This document shows, one piece after another, positions 1-11,645 of a DNA stretch of 64,000 bases. This stretch comes from Cyrtodaria siliqua. Its lineage: Eukaryota; Mollusca; Bivalvia; Adapedonta; Hiatellidae. How positions within the stretch are numbered: the stretch's first letter is position 1; each line of letters starts with the position of its first letter. The translations under genes and the position numbers were made by a program. The stretch covers positions 1-64,000 of the forward strand of contig JAWPHD010006791.1 of NCBI GenBank assembly GCA_037043455.1, written 5' to 3'. Under the pieces are notes generated by a model, which ran no database searches, had not been told where the DNA came from, and saw only the letters and a program-made list of their open reading frames with translations.

Positions 1-640
1 CCTAGTCGCATCTTACTCATCGACCATCGACCTAGTCGCATCTAACCACTAGGTCGATGGTCGTATGGTAAGATGCGATGGTCAATGGTAAGATGCGATG
101 GTTGATGGTAAGATGCGATGGACCATCGACCATCTTACTATCGCATCTTACCATCGACCATCGCATCTTACCATCAACCATCGCATCTTACCATCGCATC
201 TTACCATCGACCATCGCATCTTACCATCGACCATCGACTTATCAATTCCCATGCTTATCAAGAGCTCACGATTACCGTAGAAAAATGTCCATGTCGATGG
301 TAAGATTTGATGGTCGATGGTCAATCGCATCTTACCATCGACCATCGCATCTTACCATCGACCATCGACTTATCAATTCTCATGATTATCAAGATCTTAC
401 GATTACCGTAGAAAAATGTCTAGGTCGATGGTAAGATGCGATGGTCCGAAGGTAAAAGTCGATGGTCGATGGTAAGATGCGATGGTAAGATGCGATGGTC
501 GATGGTAAGATGCGATGGTTGATGGTCCATCGCATCTTACCATCGACCATCGCATCTTACCATCGACCATAGCATCTTACCATCGCAACTTATCCTCGAC
601 CATCGCATCTTACCATCGACCATCGCATCTTACAATCGTA
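1..640. repeat. 20-bp satellite array with alternating orientation
   Basis: The stretch is built from a unit close to CATCGCATCTTACCATCGAC and its reverse complement. Forward units dominate at about 125-240 and 525-640; reverse units dominate at about 55-120 and 425-530. Two 65-bp non-satellite segments (about 236-300 and 366-431), each ending in a block containing GATTACCGTAGAAAAATGTC, are direct repeats about 130 bp apart, so there is a higher-order period. Open frames here are products of the repeat and are not genes. The array probably continues left of the window. Confidence 0.9.
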
Positions 641-664
641 ACATGGTCCTAACAGGACACCGTA

Positions 665-1024
665 GCTTTGTTACCATATTGCTGATAATATGTATTGTTG
701 CAGGTGGGCGGCGGAAAGTTACCCACCTTTTTTACATGGGAATGTTTTCCATGTATTTTGAAAAAAGCTTTTTGTGAAATGTTCAATCTAGTCATTATAC
801 TAATTATAAGGTTAATCATATTATGTATTATGACACTTCACAAAACATTTAACATTATAATCTAGTCAGTAATTTATTAAAATGTTAAGTCAATTTATAT
901 ATAAATAAAATGACATATTCACTTATCATGGAATTGTGTGTTATTTAATTCCCATCGTCAAAACAAGCTGCATAGATGAAGCTAGATAATACTTAGTATA
1001 ACTTAGGTTTAGGCAAGCACAAAA
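665..1024 (+). repeat. Dispersed repeat A, copy 1
   Basis: This segment matches 4746-4895 plus 5390-5577 in the same orientation. It has a short hairpin (AGGTGGG at 702-708, CCCACCT at 722-728) near its start and ends in GGCAAGCACAAAA. No coding content is seen. Copy 2 has about 490 bp inserted between its halves, so copy 1 shows the uninterrupted form. Confidence 0.8.
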
Positions 1025-3592
1025 GATAATTATCACACTGTATCACACTGGTAAACTGGCGACCGAAAGATCAGCTGGCTACCGAAAGATCAGCTCAAAG
1101 CCAAAAGGTACCCATCAACACTGGGGTAAGTATTTCTACTCGTTGGATACGTTATTCTTAACATATTTACAAACAAAATGGTTCTCCGTGTTGCGGAATG
1201 AACGATACACGAATGTGTGTAAATGTCTTTGCATTATGTCAAATATTTTGTGAGATATGGCGAGTTAAAGGTGAATGTTTCCCAAAAAGATGTCAATTCT
1301 GAAGTTTATACCCTAAATACTCACACAATATTCAATACTGAGGTAAAACAGGTATACGATTAAAACAATTTATATTTAATGTAAAATGTGTATAATTCTT
1401 ACTGCAAGAATCCACGTATTAAAAAAGTTATGACTATTTAAACTACACCGGTCGGTAAGAAAATGCGCCCGAATGGCACAGCTCCGAAAATTATTGGCGC
1501 CCCGAAAGATCAGCCCTGAAATCAACTTGATAAAATCGCATTTTTGTGACCAGACGGGTGTTTTATTAGTATTTCATGAAATCACAAGAAATACTGGTTG
1601 CATTTAAATACATTGCATCAGACAATTTACTGAAATTGATAAAACCTATTTCTTTAATCAAATAGTATTTATGCTAAAAACGACACGAATACAAAAAGTT
1701 CACGGTTATCGTCTCACGCGTTTGGGCAGTGAAATTACTTAAAAAATATTATTCAATTATCGCCTCCTAATCAGGTCAATACGTAGATTTATCGACCAGA
1801 ACAATTCATTTGACCAAGAACGAAGTTCGAGGTCGATATAAAAAAAAATTCTGTTTAATATATCTGCGTATTGACCGATATATCAAATAGGCAATAATTC
1901 TTTTATTATTAAAATTATATTATTTCGTACTATAATATCCAACATACTTAATAGTTTATAAGCGCGGGAAATGTCTTAATTATAGATTATTCAGAATGTA
2001 TTGATGTGCGTTGTGGAATGTTATTAAAGGTGCCATTTTTCTACTTCTACTTCATCATAAACGCATTTAATTTGATCAAATTTTAAATATTTCCAAAACT
2101 TGTACCATGAACTTGAGTAGATTTAGTGTAGGTCCGTGATTTTACGCATTAACTTTTTTATGATATGAAACAAGAATAGCTCCACTGCCAAGGATGGGAA
2201 CACGCATTATTAACGAAAGAATGTGAAATTATTTGAAGTCTTCTACTTTGTGTTCAAAGCACGTGCATGCAAGAATAACACGATATCTCCGAAATGTGGA
2301 TAAGATCAGTGATCACGAAAATTTCATGACGCTGCGTGCGGACGTGCATCGGGCATAGCAATGCAACTTTAGAAGTGTCAAATATCGAAGCAAGGGCCAG
2401 ACGATTTCGAGATAACGAGTTTCAACTGTATTTTGAATGCAAATGCCGTTAGTTTTCGTGTGGAGGCCGTAAAAGTCGCCCCGTACTTCACACATAGTGT
2501 AGTTATTATTTTTGGTCCTTTGGGTCATTTTGTATGTTCTTGTTAATTCTGAAAATAGAATACCGCTTAAGCCGATGCAAGGGGGCGTTGCCAGTGTTAC
2601 AGTGTTGCAATTATCATTACTGTCAATGAACAGCTTCAATTAAACCGATGCTGCTATTTTCCTACTGTGGATGTATTTTATGCTTCCAGGGGATCTACAT
2701 TTCCAGAAAGAATATATTCATATACAAAGTGTTTTTGGACAAATATCTACTTTACCTACACCAAGTATGTTCTGACACCGAAATATTCGATAAACTATTT
2801 CATATGGTATATCTTATTATTTGTATGCATGAATAAAATATTTATGCACAATAAACGCATACTTATGTGCACAACAATAGCATTTGTATTGTAAACCAAC
2901 TGTTTATGTCCATTGAATGTATTTGGTATGTAGATTTGAAATGTTTGAACATAATTGGCTGCTTGCATTCCATATACAATATGTTGACGATTGTGTGAAT
3001 AAATTTTGCGCAACCGTATTGTATGCATATTTGGAATCGTCATTATGTTAAAATGTTTGTCCGCAATAATTTCAAAACTCGTATGTTACCAGCTTTTTGA
3101 TTGGATAATATTTCTAGCCCTACATGGCGTTTCGATTATTCGATTAACTGGCTCGTCTCCAAGGGTGATATTGTGCAAACATTTTTCGACATTACATATG
3201 TAACAAAATTATTTAATATTTATGTTCGATAATTTCATCGAATATACTGCCAATTGGTAACAGACATTTGTATTTTTGTAGAATGAAAATAGAAAATAGT
3301 TTAACATTGAATACAAATAGTACATTATAGCATAAGAATATTTTTTTTTGTATGCAAATTTATTTTTATTGCATACAAATAGTTCTGTTTATTGTGCAAA
3401 CATATTTTAAAGAATAATGTTACGCATCGCATATACACCGACGCGATAATCGCCCAGAGTCATGAAAATAGAAAAACTTTCCTAATGACACTGTTAATCT
3501 AACATTTAACTGCATAAATAAAGTCAATAATGTCGTATTTGTCATTGGTTTATTGTTCTTTTTCACAACCCTTTCTTGAATACTTTAAATGA

Positions 3593-3864
3593 GGGGCGTC
3601 CGTGGCCGAGTGGTTAACGTCTCTGACTTAAAATCACTTGCCCCTCACCGCTGTAGGTTCGATCCTTCAGGGGCCTAGGAATCTTTATGTGAGGAAGCTA
3701 TCCAGCTGGCTTGCGGAACGTCGGTGGTTCTACCCAGGTGCCCGCCCGTGCACGAAAACTGCCGGAGGGGCACCTGGGGTCTTCCTCCACCAATGAAGCT
3801 GGAAAGTCGCCATATGACCTTAGCTGTTGGTGCGACTATAAAATCCAATTCAATCAATTCAATC
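3593..3864 (+). mobile_element. tRNA-derived SINE with perfect 14-bp TSD
   Basis: The head reads like a Leu/Ser-type tRNA: an A-box region TGGCCGAGTGGTTAACG at about 3603, and a B-box region GTAGGTTCGATCC at about 3653. A body with the word GGTGCCCGCCCGTGCACG follows, and the end is AAAATCCAATTCAATC with short CAATT-type tail repeats. Identical 14-bp copies of AATACTTTAAATGA lie directly before (3579-3592) and after (3865-3878), so the boundaries are exact. It resembles the V-SINE-type elements of molluscs (family name by recall, not tested). It sits at the inner edge of the right arm of the 1044-4392 element and is younger than it. Confidence 0.85.
3675..3864 (+). other. SINE body and tail module shared with another locus
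   Basis: The 3' end of the SINE body (a GTGCGACTATAAAATCC-like word and a CAATT-rich tail) recurs in reverse orientation at 29290-29333 without the head. The open frame on the minus strand over this part is a by-product of the SINE. Confidence 0.6.
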
Positions 3865-4392
3865 AATACTTTAAATGATGTGAGATACTTATAAAACACC
3901 CGTCTGGTCACAAAATGCGATGTTCTCAAGTTGATTTCAGGGCTGATCTTTCGGGGCGCCAATAATTTTCGGAGCTGTGCCATTCGGGCGCATTTTCTTA
4001 CCGACCGGTGTAGTTTAAATAGTCATAACTTTTTTAATACGTGGATTCTTGCAGTAAGAATTATACACGTTTTACATTAAATATAAATTGTTTTAATCGT
4101 ATACCTGTTTTACCTCAGTATTGAATATTATATGAGTATTTAGGGTATAAACTTCAGAATTGACATCTTTTGGGAAACATTCACCTTTAACTCGCCATAT
4201 CTCACAAAATATTTGACATAATGCAAAGACATTTACACACATTCGTGTATCGTTCATTCAGCAACAAGGAGAACCATTTCTTTTGTAAATATGTTGAGAA
4301 TAACGTATCCAACGCGTAGAAATACTTACCCCAGTGTTGATGGGTACCTTTTGGCTTTGAGCTGATCTTTCGGTCGCCGGTTTACCAGTGTG

Positions 4393-4745
4393 TGTTTGTG
4401 TGGGTAAACCGCTATCCTTGTGGTTATTGTCTCATCCTTTGTGTTAACGTGATACAGACATCACGTGATCACACTGGGCCAGACATCACGTGGTCAGCGC
4501 CATGCACGCAGAGATGATCCTTTGTTTACTCATACACACCGAAATTACGCTCTGTCATTTTTACCACCACCTCCACTTTCTACCACACAGATGTTCGTTG
4601 TGTAAACAGTGGATCCGATTGCTTATTAAATTGTAATGTATGTAGGAATGTTCATATTATATTTATACCACGGGCTTGCAGTTTCTCTGCTTTGTTTCAA
4701 GGTTTCTGATAATAAAGGTTTCTGATAATATGTACTGTTGTTTCT
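4393..4745. other. Unassigned spacer
   Basis: Between the inverted-repeat element and repeat A copy 2. It holds two tandem near-copies of GGTTTCTGATAATA at about 4701-4730 and nothing else recognisable. Confidence 0.5.
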
Positions 4746-5577
4746 GCTTTGTTACCATATTGCTGATAATATGTATTGTTGCAGGTGGGCGGCGGAATGT
4801 TACCCACCTTTTTTATATGGAAAGTTTTCCATGTATTTTGAAAAAGTTATTTTGTGAAATGTTCAATCTAGTCATTATACTAATTATAAGGTTAAAGGAA
4901 CAATGCCCGTAACTGTTAGCTTATAAAAAAACACACTAATTTTGTTCGCAAACTACACACGAAACATTATTGAATATTTACTAATTAAAAGCAGGATTTA
5001 ATCGCGGTACAAAAAGTAGGGAAACTGCTTCGGGCGTTTGAACTCGCAGCCCAAACTAAAATTACACTCGCGGTAATAATAGTGATCGTGAGCGTAAAGT
5101 AGTCGACATCGCTCCCGACTGAGCTAACCGGGCTATACATATTACGAAATATGGTGAAAACCGAAAGCGCTAATGGAAGTCACGTGATCGCAGAAAAAAA
5201 GGAAAATATGGTGTGTCCCACTTTATTTACAAATAATAATTAAAGCTTTTATTTTCAAACTCACGAATGTATTACTACAGACTTCTAAGGGTCTATGCTC
5301 ATGTTTCATGTATACATTTCACTGAATAAAAGTCAGACGGTTATTTGGTTATGCTCAATATCTGCTTACTTACGGACAGTGTCATATTATGTTATCATTA
5401 TAATCTAGTCATTAATGTATTATAACGTTAAGTCATTTTATATATAAATAAAATGACATATTCACTTATCATGGAATTATGTGTTATTTAATTCCCATCG
5501 TCAAAACAAGCTGCATAGATGAAGCTGGATAGTACTCAGTATAACTCAGGTTAAGGCAAGCACAAAAACATTTATGT
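4746..5577 (+). repeat. Dispersed repeat A, copy 2, split by an insertion
   Basis: 4746-4895 and 5390-5577 match copy 1 (665-1024), including the hairpin (AGGTGGG 4783-4789, CCCACCT 4803-4809) and the GGCAAGCACAAAA end. The intervening 4896-5389 is absent from copy 1. Confidence 0.8.
4896..5389 (-). mobile_element. Insertion with tRNA-like SINE head, minus strand
   Basis: Absent from repeat A copy 1, so it is an insertion or composite insertion. On the minus strand, from about 5148 downward, the sequence opens GCCCGGTTAGCTCAGTCGGG, an A-box-like start, and about 100 nt later has GCGAGTTCAAACGCCCG, a B-box-like word. The wide box spacing and poor acceptor pairing argue for a SINE head and against a functional tRNA. 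The part above 5150 is unassigned and may be a second insertion. Confidence 0.5.
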
Positions 5578-6114
5578 GCAATAATCTCTACCACTTAGGA
5601 TAACAGAATTGGGTAAACTATTTGATTGTGTTTTTGAAAAATTAACTACAGTGACAATGCATGTCAACATTCAATATGGATTCACACTGTTTTAGTTAAC
5701 AATGACATGTGTACATATTTGAGCTGGAAAATGTGTGTTTTTCGTGTTGTCTAATGTTTAATGTTTATCTATGAAAAAGTACGCTGTTTGGATATTAGCT
5801 GACAGGTCACTCAGGTGGCACAAGGCAAACTATTTAGTATTCAACAACCTTAAAGTCTCACTGATGCGTTGACATAAAGATTATGCCACATAAAACGAGT
5901 AATATCTTGTCGCAATATTCAAATGTTTAATCCAAATACGAAACAATAAATCGACATGAACATGTCTACACTACGGTGTTGAAACAAATGCATATGCCAT
6001 TTTTGTACCTAGACGTGTTTAACTGAGTCACGATTTACGTTTTGTTGTTTTAAATAAGTAGTTTGTGTATATCATTGTAATGATGCCACCTTATTGAAAC
6101 AAGTAATTCACTTG
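5578..6114. other. No feature seen
   Basis: AT-rich sequence without coding, RNA or repeat signal that I can recognise. Confidence 0.5.
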
Positions 6115-6545
6115 ACGTCAAGGACGGTAGCGTTTGATGTTTGCCTTAAATCGTATCTTGTCGTACTCTAAATGCTCTGGCTTCTGCCAAGTCACTGAGT
6201 AATTGCTTTGTCCATTTCTACTCTTTTGTTTTTATATTCATATAAACATGATCATTTATGTCTTATACTGCTTATTAATGCAGCCTTGTTTGTTAGAAAA
6301 TATAACCTTGCGGGGATATCTTTATTTACTGTCCCGCTTTATTGGGATTACAATATGGTGAGATTGGTGCAGCTTGGAAACTACATACGTTCTTTTTGCC
6401 AATGACTGTTCTAAGGCGGTAGCCTTATTGTCAACCCGTTTATGTTTGTGATGTCATGCCTTGCTTATTAACAGTGTAGTTGTGTTTGTTTTACTGTGTG
6501 GTGAAAGATACATTTTCTGTTCGAGATGAATTTTATATCCACGTA
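6115..6545 (+). mobile_element. Naiad-type Penelope-like 3' UTR fragment
   Basis: This matches the reverse complement of the 3' UTR found in the main Naiad locus (22845-25165). Shared words in order are GCTCTGGCTTCTGCCAAGTCA, a GCAGCCTTGTTTGTTAG-like word, CGGGGAT, an ATTGGGAT start of the structured region, and the CTAAGGCGGTAGCC then TTATTGTCAACCC end. No reverse-transcriptase part is attached. Its 3' end faces that of the minus-strand copy at 6765-7155. Confidence 0.75.
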
Positions 6546-6764
6546 GCTATAATAATCCAAAACAATGGACAATGAACTGTTACAGAATGTATCCGAGGAA
6601 AAGGACTAATTATTTAAGGACTTCTGGACAATGTATCGCAGTTGCTAGTAAGGCACATAACTAGTTCTTATTGTGCAAACCAACTGACGAAAGCCAACAG
6701 GATATTGAGTATGATACATAGACACATAGTTATTAGGAATCGAAATACTATTGTTTGAATATAC

Positions 6765-7155
6765 ACTAAATGTGGATATAAAATCAAACAGGAAAAGTAG
6801 CGTTCAAGGACGACAGTCAACCACAAACAAACACAGAAGCAAATAACAACTGTAAAGACAAACAAAATGTCAAACTAGACATCACAAACACAAAATGGTT
6901 GACAATAGGGCTACCGCCTTGAAACGGTCAGTGGCAAAAAAGTCCGCTGGGGGTTTAAACCAGCTTCTAAGGAGCACCAAACCTCACACTTACCCTATTG
7001 TCATCCCAATTAAACGGGACAGTGTAAATAAAGAAATTCCCGCCATGAACTATTCTCTAACCAACAAGGCAGCATTAATAGACAATATAAGTAAAACACA
7101 AAGATGCTATATAAATACAAAAAAAACAATAGCCTAGAAAGCCACAAAGAAGGTA
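6765..7155 (-). mobile_element. Naiad-type 3' UTR fragment, facing the previous copy
   Basis: On the minus strand it carries the 3' UTR through the structured region (closing stem TGACAATAGGG at about 6901-6911 with CCCTATTGTCA at about 6995-7005). The 80-residue plus-strand open frame here (6895-7137) is UTR, not a gene. Its left end abuts LINE sequence at 7160. Confidence 0.75.
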
Positions 7156-7159
7156 CTCA

Positions 7160-7640
7160 ATGGTACGGCATCGCATGATATCATATTGTGTTCATGCTTG
7201 GTCTGCCAACCCTGTATCGAACTACTTAAAACAATTTCAACATAGATCTAACAAGATTGTAACGGCTCTAGCCCTCCTTTCTTATCTTAAAATGTTGAAA
7301 AGTGTAAATCTAACAACGCTTGGGATTCGCAGACACAGAGGTGATATGATAAAATCGTTTAAAATATTAAGTGACAGAGAAATTGTTTTGATCCTAACGA
7401 CATATTTGAAATGAAACATTTAATGAAACTAAAGAAACCCCAAACCACAAAATCAGCATTTCTTCAGTCATACAGTAATACTATACCAAATAGACATTTT
7501 CATGAGATATGTGGGGTGTCTATAGGCATATATATGCTCATTGAACACATTGACCGTACTCTAGGGTGCGGCTACAAAACGAAGATAATACGATCACTAC
7601 TTGACCTCATCTATTTCCATCAATGTCGGTAAAAGCTTCT
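7160..7640 (+). pseudogene. LINE ORF2 C-terminal fragment (CR1/RTE-like)
   Basis: Two overlapping frames (7160-7414, then 7411-7632 after a frameshift) together resemble the C-terminal end of a non-LTR retrotransposon ORF2. Recognisable parts are a CVHAWSANPVSNYLKQFQHR block (the usual W-P region after the RT), then LTTLGIRRHRGDMIKSFKIL, matching the family pattern L-P-L-R-R-R-G-D-M-I-x-x-Y-K-I-L. Late residues fit the N-R-x-x-x-W-N-x-L-P end only weakly. The RT core and endonuclease are missing, so this is a 5'-truncated, frameshifted relic. It is not the same LINE as the one at 42143. Confidence 0.6.
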
Positions 7641-8589
7641 TTGTTATGCTAGAGTTACAATCTTTCAGCAATCAGATTTCATGTTATATTAACTTTAGAG
7701 ATGAATTCAATGACAGATCCATTAGAACATCCACATTATTCGCAGAAGTCTGTAAATGGAGTCGATTTCTGATATCGTAATCTGCACGAATCGAATGAAT
7801 TGGAATGGCTATTATTTCAGACGATGACGAAATACCGTAATAGACACATCAGACTTTAGGATGAGATTAACAAATTAAAGGGTTGAATGTGTATTATATG
7901 TATATTGATTTTAAGCAATGTATCGCGTTAGAAAACACACCTTACTCTGTTTACATACATTGAAATGATATAATATGATACAATTAAAATGAGAATCATT
8001 GAAATGTATGTTGGGTCTTGCTGAAAATTATTAGGCTTGCTTTATTTGATAATAAATATTGAAAAGGGGTTCCACTGGAAGCAACAAACGCAAAAAACAA
8101 CTTATCGTTTGGCAGTGTTGCAGGAACAGTGTTGTTTTTTAAACAATTTTATTTAAACAGCCGTGTATTTTAGTGTGGTTTATTTGTTATAACATTTTCG
8201 TATCCCTCGGGGATCCAGTGCTTTTTGAAAGGTATTTTGTAGATGTATGTATTTTCACATTCTTATATTTATATATAATTATCTCCCTTTAATATATTTA
8301 CTGAATTCACAGTATCACCAAGATCCGGCACCTTTCATTGCCATTGTCTCAATATAGCTGTGAGTGGTTGAATGCTTAAATGTGGCCCATTCATATGAGC
8401 TATAATTGTATGTATGTATGCGTCTATATGTTAATTGTGCCTCCAGACGAGTGGGTTATGATGTAGAGATACAGTTCATCAGCGTGTGTTGCAGCCATCC
8501 TTTTTAGGAAGTGAATGCATACGCTTGATTTCTGTGTATCTCGTCATATATAGGCGCTCTATCGTAGTTCGACCGAAGGTTGTCTGTCC
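7641..8589. other. Mostly featureless; short repeat echo
   Basis: About 8045-8105 resembles the 58010-58368 repeat family (AATATTGAAAAGGGG, then GGAAGCAACAAACGC). The remainder shows no coding or RNA signal. Confidence 0.4.
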
Positions 8590-8611
8590 TTGGTAGTTCA
8601 CAAATATTTCT

Positions 8612-8649
<38 letters not shown>

Positions 8650-8675
8650 GGGGGACCATATTTGCGAACTACCCA
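8590..8675. repeat. Inverted repeat around an (AT)n run
   Basis: TTGGTAGTTCACAAATAT at 8590-8607 and its near complement at 8658-8675 (16 of 18 positions) enclose an (AT)n tract at about 8614-8645. It can fold as a cruciform. Confidence 0.7.
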
Positions 8676-8684
8676 CTTTCGGAC

Positions 8685-8768
8685 GATAAAATACACAAAT
8701 CAAACATTCACTCCTCATCAGGATGAAATACACAAATCAAACGCATGCATTCACTCCTCATACGGATA
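8685..8768 (+). repeat. Two tandem ~40-bp units
   Basis: AAATACACAAATCAAAC followed by ATTCACTCCTCAT occurs twice, at about 8688 and 8726, the second with a small CGCATG insertion. Confidence 0.7.
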
Positions 8769-9034
8769 GCTGAAACGCACGCTGATATTTAAAATTTATA
8801 CAGCCAGTATATTTAAATTATGTAAATAAGTTTTATTACATTTCTGTGGGTGAAAGATTGGGATTTCTCAGTGAAAAAATATTCATAATCGCTCTTGAAC
8901 ACAAAAATAACTACGTGACGTTAAGTTATGACGTCAATAAAGTGTTGCTGACGTCAACGTCATCCGGAAATAACGTTCAATAAAGCGAATGATTTAGGTT
9001 GTTTTTCCACTTACTCGCATACGCTCGTTCGTGA

Positions 9035-9358
9035 AAATAATTGAATTGAATGTTATTTATTGGCTCATCAACACAGTATAGGTTATTTAGAGCCGCCCCA
9101 GAGAGAGGGGAAGGATACATAGGAATCCGGGAACAGTGCCCTACTCGTAATATTGAATAGATTGCTATGGTTCTTTAACGTGCTCGGAGGATATACCGAT
9201 ACACGGGACCGCCCGGTTTACGTCCCCATCCGACGGACGAGGCTAAGGGAAGGTGTCTGACCCAAGAACACACCGACGAAACTCAAACACACCGATGAAG
9301 CCGGGGCCTTCGGTTACAAATCCGCCGCGCTACCGACTGCGCCACGCCAGCCCTCGAT
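9035..9358 (-). mobile_element. tRNA-derived SINE, minus strand
   Basis: Read from about 9358 downward, the head is GGCTGGCGTGGCGCAGTCGG with TAGCGCGGCGGATTTGTAAC behind it, an A-box and anticodon-arm-like start with a degenerate B box. The body has the widely seen GGTTCTTTAACGTGC motif (plus strand about 9170-9184) beside a TACACGGG word. The left end is AATTGAATTGAAT, matching the CAATT-type tail of the other SINEs. The plus-strand frame at 9253-9459 is a by-product. Confidence 0.65.
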
Positions 9359-9360
9359 CA

Positions 9361-10880
9361 CGTCTACCATCTCGTGAAGGATTTCTCTATAATCGATCCC
9401 AGCAGTTAAATATTCTCTATTTATCCAATGGATTACATCTGAATAGTGGTCGGCATTGAACAATTTCACCAACGTGAACTATATAGTGTTTTAGAACATT
9501 ATTTAATTCATATTGCCATTTTACCATCGAGTATGTCGTGACTGAAATATCGTATCGTGTTAAATATCGAGGATATACATAATGCGTTTTACAATTAGTA
9601 TTTGTATTGCAATTCATTATTAGAAATATATTCGAAACGTTAAATTGTAGCCATTACGTCCTTAACGTGATAACATCAGTTACCATAGAAACAAATAGAA
9701 CAGTAATTCTCGTCCGTTGTGTCTATAAAACATATTATATAAACCATATGGGTCGAGGGCCTGATTCAGGGTGTGATATGAAAATAAACATGTTTCTATT
9801 GAATTTATTATATCTTCAGCAATGACTTTATTAAACAGGGAGAATAAATTAATGTTATTAATAAATCTAGTCCCATTCTGATGTGTTCACGTGTTCACGA
9901 CTGTCGTTAAATGTACACGACATTTAGTTTTTCCGAAAATTGATTTAAAATGAATTCCATTGAATTTGAAATTGTCTAATTAAGGAATTTAATGGTCATA
10001 AGTGGTTATTTCATCCAAGGATAATCTGGTGCGAAAACAGGATGGAAGCAATTATAGAAACGCAGGCGACAAACCATTACGCGTGACAAATCGTATACAA
10101 TCGTAATTAATCGGTAATTTCCGTATCTCCTCGGTGAAAGGGTCAGAAAGAATATTCGTTTTTTCCGTGATATGACATCTTTTAATCTTTATTTCACTCG
10201 TGTGATAAAGCTTTATTGCACGGCAACTACATCCTGATTGATATGACTAACTAGGTCTATGCGTATCGTATATTCAAAAACAATGTATTTATAGGCAAGT
10301 ACAAATGTATGTGATAAATAGCTACTCTTGTAGAACTACAAAAGGTATTGTTACGTTTTTACCGTACGTTTTGGATAGCGGAGTTCTTACTACCAACGTG
10401 TCCGCTTATAAACGTACAATACAAAAGTACAATTTGTTAGATAGATGAACAACTTATATTTCCTCGGCATCGCCTCGATCAAGCTAGCAAACTATTCACC
10501 CAACGTCTGTAACAGAGAACACTTTAGTAGTAACACTCGTACTTATCTATGACACTTGTCCGATTATAATTCGTTCTTCTCTGTCACTTAAAATATGCGT
10601 TTTAATTTGTAAAAATAATGTGAGACCCAGCGATTTGTTGCATGTTACGAATGAACCGGTGCTGTTTAATACATTTTCAAAAGACTTAAACGAACTTTCG
10701 AACTCACTATCAGTATAATTGACATTATTCCACAGTGACCTAAATACGGACAGTTGGCATTCAAAATCTGTGTCCTACTACCTTCTCATCGATGTGATCT
10801 ACTTCTTTTCGACGACGTTTGCGCAGGTTGTTACGTCATTTTTATTAATGTAACTGTATTTATTTAGCTGCTGAACTTGG
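9361..10880. other. No feature seen
   Basis: About 1.5 kb of AT-rich DNA with only short chance frames; no conserved motif, RNA gene or repeat was recognised. Confidence 0.5.
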
Positions 10881-10884
10881 TATT

Positions 10885-11645
10885 AAATACTGATAAAGGC
10901 GATCCTTTACTAGCATCAAACACAACCAAGAAAATAAAATAGCAGACTCGGTTTTCGTACTGAGCTTATTCATGAGAGGTAATGTAGAAGCAATATCTCT
11001 TACGGTGTCAGATCAGTCAGGAAGTACTTCCGGGTCGTAGGGTGCTGAAATAGTTCCTTGAAAGAATCCAAAGTTTCTAGTTTGCATGTGTTTTTCCCAA
11101 GATTAGCTTCTATTTCATTGATAAATCAAACCTGAGGTTAAAGTAGTATGTCTGTTGTCATGAATAGTAAGTATTTTACTGTGTTTGTCAGGATTATTTC
11201 TTTGAAGAGTATGAGCACAGAGGTTAGGTAGAGATGTGGTTTTGACAGATGTTTATTTCAAAATACGCATGGTGTGAATGAATGACGCGAAATGTTGAAA
11301 AACTGAATCGGTGTTTTATTCCAGATATGGGACCGTTTGCTAGCCAAATGTGTTTAATACACAGAATAAAAGTGTATTTAAGCGAACGAATGTTGTGGAA
11401 CTTGTGACTGATCTCCAAATATAGCCTATATTGCATTGTGTTCAATGGGCTTCTTTTCACCGGTCTGACACCTTACGCCCTCTAGCACCGGCTTTAGCGG
11501 TGTTCTACTTCGAAATCATCTATTTTGGACTCCCTGATCCCAAAGAACCAGTAAAAATAGCACTACTTATTCATATCACGACGAGACCTCTTACAGCCGC
11601 CACACTGCCCTTAACGAACGCTGGTGTGAATGTTAATAAATACTG
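10885..11645 (+). repeat. Dispersed repeat family R, copy interrupted by a MITE-like insertion
   Basis: 10885-11004 and 11472-11645 match the two parts of 58010-58368: an AATACTGAxAAAGGxGATC start, the AGACTCGGTTTT and TTCATGAGAGGTAAT words, then AGCACCGGCTT, GATCCCAAAGxACCAGTAAA and GCCGCCAC. It ends with a second AATAAATACTGATAAA word. The family is non-coding. 11005-11471 is foreign. Confidence 0.7.
11005..11471. mobile_element. MITE-like insertion with 6-bp TSD
   Basis: The 467-bp insert begins GTGTCAGA and ends TCTGACAC. Identical CTTACG hexamers flank it (10999-11004 and 11472-11477). The family R copy at 58 kb has no such insert at the matching place and serves as an empty site. No ORF with transposase features was seen. 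The short 8-bp inverted termini do not fix a superfamily. Confidence 0.7.

Larger units (their letters stand above)
1044..4392. mobile_element. DNA-transposon-like element with ~0.5-kb terminal inverted repeats
   Basis: The left arm (1044-1576) and right arm (3881-4392) are long, well matched reverse complements. Both outer ends begin CACACTGGTAAAC and carry CGACCGAAAGATCAGCT close behind; the same GAAAGATCAGC word recurs near the inner end of each arm. About 2.3 kb separates the arms. The interior has no transposase or other recognisable ORF, and part of it is a later SINE at 3593-3864. A non-autonomous DNA transposon or foldback element fits best. No clear target-site duplication was found, so the superfamily is left open. 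Confidence 0.7.

Noticed and set aside
78..434. 118-codon frame in the 20-bp satellite
   Set aside because: Repeat by-product with frames on both strands.
1..640. CRISPR-like regular repeats
   Set aside because: No unique spacers, units in both orientations, and the window is plainly eukaryotic.
3598..3680. tRNA gene
   Set aside because: Good A and B boxes but followed by a SINE body and bounded by a target duplication; it is a SINE head. The same holds for 28450-28532, 36988-37062 and 54037-54110.
6895..7137. 80-codon plus-strand frame
   Set aside because: Antisense of a Naiad 3' UTR.
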